A stretch of 64,000 nucleotides of DNA from the NCBI GenBank assembly GCA_035610365.1, contig CM069434.1:30466238-30530237 (forward strand). Direction: 5' to 3'. The position numbers and the translations under genes are program-made. This stretch comes from Aquatica leii. Its lineage: Eukaryota; Arthropoda; Insecta; Coleoptera; Lampyridae. The first letter of the stretch is position 1; each line of letters begins with the position of its first letter. The notes beneath the pieces were generated by a model that was not told the origin of the DNA, did no database searches, and saw nothing but the letters and a program-made list of their open reading frames with translations. This document shows, in pieces, positions 57,038-64,000 of the stretch.

Positions 57038-59537
57038 CACACAAAACTACTAAGCCGACTGTGTGGCAAAATTTGACTAACTAAATTTTCCAATCAATAT
57101 TTTGTGTGTCAAATTTATGTACAATAATTTTATATTTCTTTTATAATTATTCAACCACATACTTAACAAATAATTGTATGTTAATGTTACTGTTTTCGTT
57201 TTTTTATTTTATATTTTTTCTGGAAAACTTACATTACATGTAACATTTTGTTCACACCAATTACAGTTGGCAACTGCGCAATTGGTGTTATAACAGTCAT
57301 TTTCTGTTGAATGACACAGTTTGTCATTTTGATCACGTTAACAGTAAAGTTAACCGTTTAATATTATTGCTAAAAAAAAATTTCTAAAAATTGTTGTTCT
57401 ATCATTATTTGTCACGCCGATGCTTATGAGAAATTAAATGGAAAAATAGCTGATGTCTGTAGAATTTTTGCTAAGGTATGTTACTCTTATCCGTTTTGCA
57501 TTTAAACTTAATTTTTTTTCTTCACTCCTAGCATCTTTACGGGTTACGTGTTTATAGAACAAACTTTCTATTGTAGATATCTATGCTGTTAAGTCAAATT
57601 AAATTTGATGTTTTTAGTTTAAAAAAATTACTTTTTGCAAAGCAAAACTTAATTGCGATACTTGATTCTGCAAATTAGTGCTATGTTGAAAACCTTTTAA
57701 TACAAGTTGAGTCATCTGTTTGTTTTTTGTTGACATATGGATATTAATTAATAAAAAAAACATTTTTGCTATAGGTGAAAAGGAATGTACATGAAACTTA
57801 ACGTTTGCGTCTAGCGACATCTTTATTTTCATATATTCGCTTTCATCCACGTGATTAATGGGTGTATTGATTTAACTTCATATGTGGTGCTTGTGAGGGT
57901 TTTTTGGGGTAAGAATTAACTTCTGTTTTTGTGACATGTTTTGATGTTCTAGTAATTATTATAACGACTTGAGTCACCGTCACGTGTCTGGTTTTTTTTG
58001 GAAATAGTGCATGTCGGGTCTATTAAGTACCTCAAGTCAATAATTTGAAATCACGTACGATTGAGGACATTGGTTATTCACACTAATTGGCGTAATTTGA
58101 AGTCAAGTCAAAGTATTAGGGTTTGTGTCATTATCAATTAAGTTCGACACAAGTGCGTTTTGCTTCTGATTACAAAAATCACGGAATTTGCACCGATTTA
58201 AGTTTTTATTCTACGCCCACTTATTAAGTTATACTTTTGGATTGTAATACGATAATTATATGTACAAAAAATTGACCAATGTATCTTGTATCTGTTTAGT
58301 TCTAATCCGTTTTATTTTAACCTCGTCGTCCTAAGTTATGACCACCTGATCGTCAGCATTTTCATTACGTATTTTCATTTTTTGACAGTTTTGTTTTTAC
58401 AACCTCACTGTGACTTTTTGGAAAATTTTAAACATAATCATAAACATGTTCAAAATAAGTTGATTTTGTACCTTTATGTGTATTGTGTTGTACTTATAAA
58501 AGATTTGCACTGATTTTATGAGTTTTTTTTAGTATTTTTAAACTTTTTATTGCTTACCATAGTTTGGTTTGAGGTATTTATAACAATTTAAAATCATTTT
58601 GCTACATTTTAACTATCGTTTAAGCAACTTTGCCAAGTTCGTCGCGTAAGGACAAGTTTTTTGTGAATTAGTCAAGTTTGTAGCCGTAAGACGGCGCAGG
58701 TTAATTTGACTTTTGGCGGAATACGAGTCATTTCATTTGTACGGTGCGTGTTACTAGCGGTCGAACACACAAGATTGATAAGAATTTTTTCATCCATGAA
58801 CATCTACTTAATAGATACGTTTCTTTTAGAAAATCTATCTATTTGCATCACATTTAAGCGATTAAAAAAAGTATCAAACACATATTTTTCTAGTTACCAG
58901 GTTGATGGTTGTTTTGGAGTTCTCGTTTGTTACCCCCATGTTCATCTAATTATGTGGTTTTTGCCATTAAGGTTGGTGATTATTCTAAATGTGGTTACTT
59001 GCAGAAAAAAACAGTGTGATCCGTAATCAACAAAGGGATGCTAACACGAAGGGATACCTTTCTGCGTAATATTAAATCGTATTTATGATTTACTAATAAT
59101 AGAATCAAGCGGGGACACGCATGTATACTACAACCACGGCGTTTTTTAACTTTGTTCGGTCTTTGTGCTAGTTTTTAACTTATCTATCTGAAATTTCGTG
59201 TATTGTTAATACCCTGTAAGTTTTTAAATGTTTATTATTGTTTGATTAGGTCTGAAAATATTAATTAATTTTAAGTCGGTTACTATCGTATTGCAATAAT
59301 TACGTTTTGTAATAGAATTGAAAGTGGCACGGCGTTTGTGGGTGTTTGTTATGTTAAAAATTAGTAGTTCAATTCGCAAGTATAAAAAATTTCTCTTCAA
59401 TTATGAAATTTCTCAGAAGAATTCCTCTAATCTTTCGCCGAGACTGTCAAATTTTAGACAGCACTTTTGTTTCACTTTCTGCAAGACCATCTACGAGTTC
59501 TGTACTTTTACGCCCGGGTTAACCTTTACTTTTAGAT
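57038..59537. other. Intron sequence, partly LTR-retrotransposon debris
   Basis: The stretch 57890-57990 (GGGGTAAGAATTAA, GAGTCACCGTCACGT) resembles the right LTR of the Gypsy-like element at 43650-43710. From about 58590 to 59540 the sequence is less AT-rich and looks like retrotransposon debris, but no domain can be named. Confidence 0.35.
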
Positions 59538-60412
59538 TGTTTCACGCTAATATCATAATATGCAATTACATTTGTAAGGTTGAAACGGGGTGAGTGGTAT
59601 ACATTTTTCTTTATTGGGGGTTTAAATTGACTGCTAATTGTGTGTAGCGGATATTGGTACCCACCAAATGTTTACCGTTATCACCAAAGATAACTAGCAG
59701 GTGGCCTTCTTGGACAACTTTCCTGACGTCCCATTATTGATAACACTGTCAAGGGTTGGAAACCTGCAGGATTGTCCCTCTTTCGAAGATTAACTACGAC
59801 AAACTCTGGAAAAATTTATGCTGCTAAGCGGAAGAGAAACGCTGCGCATTTGCGTTCCTAAATGATTGGATGCTAAAGAGACTTTTTACTTGTGTTAACA
59901 TTTATATGCTCGTTTAGATTGGGTTTAATATTACTTTTTAAGTACATCAAGTACGGAGATTAGCTAAAGTTCTACTAGATAAAACCTAACTGTGAGTATT
60001 ACTATTTAAATTTTTTTTTTTTTGATTTGTACTTCGGCAATCATGTCGTTTATGACCGTACGTGCATGTTAAGTTAACACAATTAATAATATTTTTGTGC
60101 TTCACGAAATCATAAGCACTGCGCGTTGAGTCCCAAAGCCTTAAATTGTTTGTCTGTCTACAAGATTTGCAAATGTAAATTCAGACGATTAGGTTTATGT
60201 AAAAGTTTAGACCGACAGGGTCAGCTTGTTGTACGGTGTGTTGCTCACTATTTGACGCAACTTATAATTCATTCGACTCACGTATAAATATTGGCGAAAA
60301 CTTACATTTATATACTTTCTTCATCTTCTGTGATATAATAAATATATATATTCTGTGTTATTACTTCTGTCGTGTTATTTATTCTTTTCCAGCTACGGGT
60401 AGAATTAGACGG
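59538..60412 (+). repeat. LTR-like dispersed repeat, copy B
   Basis: Same-orientation partner of 33739-34613; both span 875 bases by my approximate bounds. The 3' part carries TGATATAATAAATAT, then TCGTGTTATTTATTC and CAGCTACGGGTAGAATTAGA. The copies differ at many positions. A 48-codon open frame follows (60474-60619, including LLQEDQRNHLLLAVQLKEPD), perhaps the start of a gag or leader ORF, but I do not recognise it. Confidence 0.58.
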
Positions 60413-62356
60413 TATCTACCTAACTTAATCTTTTATCGTCTTTGCGCTTTTTTTTTAGATTTACGTTATAGTTTCACATAACAAAGCCTGTGATCCCTCT
60501 CCGAAGAAGCTGTGTTTGCCGTTGCTTTGTTTTGTTACAAGAAGACCAGCGTAATCATTTATTGTTGGCGGTCCAACTCAAGGAGCCTGATTTTCTCGTA
60601 ACATGTTCCAAAAATTATTAAAACCCCAAATTAATGAATCTCAATCGTATACTTGACGTTAAGCGGCCTGGGAAAAACTTTTGAGGTATAATCATACTGT
60701 AACGCTTTTTGTTACTACCTTTTTTGTATTAATTTGTTAGATTAACGTAGGGGCTAGTGCTTCTAGCTTTACGATACCCTTAAATTGGTACAATAGGACT
60801 ACATTTAGGCGCAATTTACAGAACATTCGTATATAAAAAAAATGTATGTAATAAGTATATTTCTGTGTAACGACTATCGTTTAGTAGTAGTGGCATAGCC
60901 ACAAACTCATATCTATTAATTGTAATAATCACTTTAGGAGTATACCGACTTTCTCTTTTTCTCTCTATTCTTTGTTATCAATTGTTTACTATACTTGTCA
61001 ACAATAAACGAAATTTAGAGTCTGTGATAACTGTGGATTGCTTTATTTCTTCACGTCTAATTGGGATTGCGGGTTCTGAAGGTTTCCTTTCTCTCCCTCA
61101 GAATATATTTTTTTCTACACGCAAGAAAAGGTGCCACAGGGCATTAACTAACCAGAATAGATTGAATATTTACAATCCGACTCACGACTATCTACGACAG
61201 AAGCTAGTCAAAAGGTGAGTCGACTATCTACAAAATCTTTTTTTCACCTCCACAAGTTGAGCGTTACATATTGCGTAATATCCTTTTTTTTAATCTATAA
61301 AATTAAAATAGATATTACTCTTGTTTTTTTGTTGTATAGTGTACATATGATCCATACACGATTTACCTGCCGTAAAACCAATTTGTTCTTTAATTTTCCT
61401 ATTTTGTATTTTATATTTATTTCTAGCATTAATTTCATTATTCTACCGAATATTTTTGCTGGCAGACTGCTTATTTGTAATGGTTTTTTTCTTTCTCGAA
61501 TATAGATGTTAGATGTGATTTTTTTACCAAGATGATATATTCGCTTTGATAATAATTTTTTTTAAATATTCTTTTTAGCATATCGTTTCTATGTCAAATA
61601 TTTAACAAATTTTGCTATAGTTGCACCTGTTTCATTAAGTTTTTACATCAATTGTTTTCTGCTTTTAGCTTGTTATAGTATTTTTAATATTCTTAGTCTT
61701 CTAGTTATATGTGTATTTTTTGCGTGGCTATTCTTAGTGATGCAATTATTTTCTAAATTTTGGCAGTTTTTGAAAGAAAAATAATAATAAGATGGAGACC
61801 ATGGATTAACAAACATAATGTGAGTACACTTCAGATAAGATGCTGTAACCGATTGAAAACGATGACAAGTTTAAATTAGTATCCAATAGCATCGATGGAA
61901 CTAAAAAATGGAAAGTTTGTACACTAAAGATATAAGACAGTTAAAAAAGAAGAAGATTTCAATATCTTAATAAACAAATCTTCTTAATTTTTAATATACA
62001 GTATATAGGCGTACATAACTTCTCATAATAATTTAAAGAAATCAAAGTTATGTAGCGTATGTTTTGTTTAGTATTTTAAAATCAACGTATAGTTTTAGGT
62101 AATTGCTATAAAACTATTAATTAATTAAATTAGTAAAAGAAAATTCTGTAAACAATCGTAATAATTGTAAAAATTGATATGTAAATGTTTCATATTTTTT
62201 TGTTTGCAAGAAAAACAATAAAAAAGAAAAAATCTCAAAACCAAGAATGAAATAGTTGTTTTAATAATGACTACACATAGAGTGCTATAATAGGTTAACG
62301 AATTTTATAAACTACACATTTATTGGCATGCTTAATTAAATTTATGATTTACTTAC
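60413..62356. other. Intron sequence, unassigned
   Basis: Around 60700-61060 the sequence again has an LTR-3'-end look (AACAATAAACGA at about 61000 after a T-rich tract). From 61230 on it is T-rich and then AT-rich with nothing recognisable. A short purine-rich segment at 61780-61960 is unassigned. Confidence 0.35.
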
Positions 62357-62517
62357 ATAAAAAACCGTTTTCCAATAGCGTTATCGTTGCAAGAAGCGAA
62401 ATTTAAATTTGTTTTAAATTGGAAATTCATATGATGCGTCATCGTTAATATCCAGCAAAAAGCGCATAGCCTCACGTATTGCATTGAAAATGCTAATGCA
62501 ATGCATAATTCCGAATC
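62357..62517 (-). CDS. Adhesion GPCR exon (TM3 and ICL2)
   Basis: The acceptor TTTTTTTATTTCAG precedes GATTCGG, and the donor GTAAGT follows ...GGTTTTTTAT. In phase 0 the exon reads DSELCIALAFSMQYVRLCAF, then CWILTMTHHMNFQF for the end of TM3 and ICL2, and NDNAIGKRFFM at its end. The Cys near the start is the TM3 partner of the ECL2 Cys. The exon ends two bases into a Met codon, and the exon at 46566 supplies the third base; the join gives KRFFM-YSLFAWG, matching the R.FL.YSLYAWG junction of adhesion receptors. A second frame of this segment also reads open to a stop but is rejected (see the rejected list). Confidence 0.83.
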
Positions 62518-64000
62518 CTGAAATAAAAAAAAGATAATAAACTAAAAAGTTTAGCACTAATTAATTCAATTTTAGTGTTTTACATAAATTACTCGTGTTT
62601 ATGCACCAGTAAAAACACAAACAACGTAATGATGAAATTTGTAAATACAGTTTAATGTTGATTTTTTAAAAATTGTTTTGAAAGCGTATAATGTTATGCT
62701 TAGTAAACTGATTTATATTCTGCGTTAGTAAATTTTATTTTATGATAAATAATAATAATACGGTTTTTATTGTCTTTTTGTGACTTATTATGAAAAACTC
62801 ATTTTTTGTATCTACATACAAAGGTATTAATGTCATTCATTACGTTACAAATTTTCTTGCACACTTCTTTACGTCAATTTTATTTGTGACAAAATTTTTG
62901 TGTTTTTTTATAAGATAAAGAATTTATATGAGATTCAAGTATATCGTTCTCACTCAAACTTTTATTGCATGGCTATATTTTACGCTAATAAAACTTGCAT
63001 TATACTTCGCACGGCCGCGGATTGGCAACAAGTGAACACTACTTTGTAAAGAATGTCATCATAAAACTGCTGACCTATGTACACAAATTACTTATGCATT
63101 GTTTATGCTACATTGTTTTATGTGTTAAAATTGCATTTTAATATTGCGGTATACTACATCAAATATTGATTAATGTAATTATTTATTTTTATATCAGCGT
63201 AAATGTAATTTTAACTTTAGAACAAATAATTACATATAAAAATATCTAAATAGTATTTTTCTCTTTTATTGTTATTATATAATTGTAATTAATAACTAAA
63301 AATTTATGTAAACTGCAAAAACAAAAACAAAATTAGGTAATCGATCTTGCTTAATGTACTCGGTATAGCGGTGTAATTACAATACTAAAGTTTCGTACTT
63401 AAAACGGCACTTTTCTAGTAAACAAAACAACTAACGTAAATTTAATTTAAAAGGAACTGAAAGTTTAAGCAAATATTAAAACTTTTTCTCATTTTAAAAG
63501 TTGGCGCGGTATGGTTTAAATCGTGTTACAACAAAAAACATTTAGAAATAAATTTTAACGAGGAAAAAGAATCTGCTTTTTATAACGTAGTATGTGATTA
63601 AATTTATTAGAAGTTTCAGTGACATTTTAAACATGGTTTTATCGATTGTACATTATTTTCACTACAAAAAAATTTTTATTTTATATATTAAATTATTATA
63701 AATAAATTAAACTTTAGATAACATTTTTTTAGTTGTAATTTAATTTTTTTGCATCTAAAAAACAGTTGTTTTCTCTATTTTAAATTCCATTTACGTTTTT
63801 TCTTGTTTGTTTATGATACTATAATATTTATTACAGAAAAACGTTACATAAACTTTATGACATTTGTTGGTAACATAATATAGTGGTAAAGTTTATTAAA
63901 CTAAAGTTCATAATTTATTTTGATTTTTGTTTTATAGTTTTTATTCTGTTAACTTAACTTAAAAAGTAATTACGTTAAAATTAATTGTATATATATAGAA
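62518..64000. other. AT-rich sequence, probably GPCR intron to the right edge
   Basis: The GPCR's TM1-TM2 exon and extracellular region should lie upstream on the minus strand, i.e. to the right. I see no coding segment or convincing splice pair here, so they likely lie outside the window. Confidence 0.45.

Larger units (their letters stand above)
46567..62356 (-). other. 15.8-kb GPCR intron hosting several transposable elements
   Basis: The intron runs from donor GTAAGT (62356-62351 on the minus strand) to the acceptor before 46566. It contains an inverted repeat near 47.5 kb, the 3545-bp transposon at 49.5-53.1 kb, a piggyBac pseudogene at 55.4-57.0 kb and LTR-like repeats between 57.9 and 61.1 kb. 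The exons on either side join in phase, so the intron is inferred from the protein rather than from transcripts. Confidence 0.75.

Noticed and set aside
61780-61960. Possible LINE tail near RWRPWINKHNVS
   Set aside because: The resemblance is limited to a few Arg/Trp residues; no second conserved box follows.
62415-62517. A last exon with a 33-residue open frame ending at a TAA near 62415, read one base out of phase with the GPCR exon
   Set aside because: The phase-0 reading of the same segment gives a TM3-like sequence, ends at a consensus GTAAGT donor, and joins in phase to the TM4 exon. The shorter frame is therefore a shadow.
1-64000. CRISPR arrays, bacterial operons, rRNA and tRNA genes
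   Set aside because: There is no regular spaced-repeat array. The 20-bp and 53-bp repeats are tandem without unique spacers and lie inside transposons. I saw no convincing tRNA B-box or rRNA segment. The genome is clearly eukaryotic.

Overview
This 64 kb window is very AT-rich eukaryotic DNA, most likely from an arthropod and probably an insect. It has short GT-AG introns, one spread-out multi-exon host gene, and a dense load of decayed transposable elements of types common in insects: piggyBac, hAT, Tc1/mariner-like, Penelope-like, BEL/Pao, Ty3/Gypsy and non-LTR elements. There is no bacterial-style gene packing. Species cannot be read from the sequence. Coordinates of decayed elements are approximate unless a target-site duplication fixes them.

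The one clear host gene is on the minus strand: the C-terminal 7TM half of an adhesion-type (class B2) GPCR. Its exons are 62357-62517 (TM3), 46447-46566 (TM4/ECL2), 46028-46214 (TM5/ICL3) and 45039-45347 (TM6, TM7, tail). All phases match, and a poly-A signal lies at 44942-44947. The 5' exons appear to lie beyond the right edge. The intron between the first two exons seen is 15.8 kb and holds several transposons. A weaker candidate is a two-exon 46-residue ORF at 918-1422 on the plus strand.

Left third: a LINE 3' end (275-517); a piggyBac transposase pseudogene (5703-7457) split by a 444-bp solo LTR with an ATAT duplication; a Penelope-like remnant with its GIY-YIG domain (11575-11968); and a LINE endonuclease/RT remnant (12255-14890) split by a 1784-bp hAT element with a perfect 8-bp duplication. 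Next comes a BEL/Pao retrotransposon (about 15258-22092, plus strand). Its integrase is split by a 5'-truncated RNase H-bearing LINE on the minus strand (17425-20934), which is itself broken by about 0.8 kb of unexplained sequence.

Middle: a Penelope-like RT fragment (24257-24665, minus); a Tc1/mariner-like transposase pseudogene with two intact short introns (25786-26885, minus); a gag fragment (29640-30225, minus); an inverted pair of mariner-like copies with a nested foldback insertion, 53-bp tandem repeats and a 54-bp-arm palindrome (30616-33298); an LTR-like repeat (33739-34613); a piggyBac C-terminus (34868-35190); and a Gypsy-like element with gag but no recognisable pol (from 38966), with strikingly T-skewed sequence.

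Right: besides the GPCR, a 3545-bp DNA transposon (49509-53053) has a perfect 8-bp target duplication, short terminal inverted repeats, direct subterminal repeats and a transposase I cannot assign to a named superfamily. A second long piggyBac pseudogene (55449-57037) and a second copy of the 875-bp LTR-like repeat (59538-60412) follow. The transposon at 49.5-53.1 kb is the best candidate here for something poorly described.
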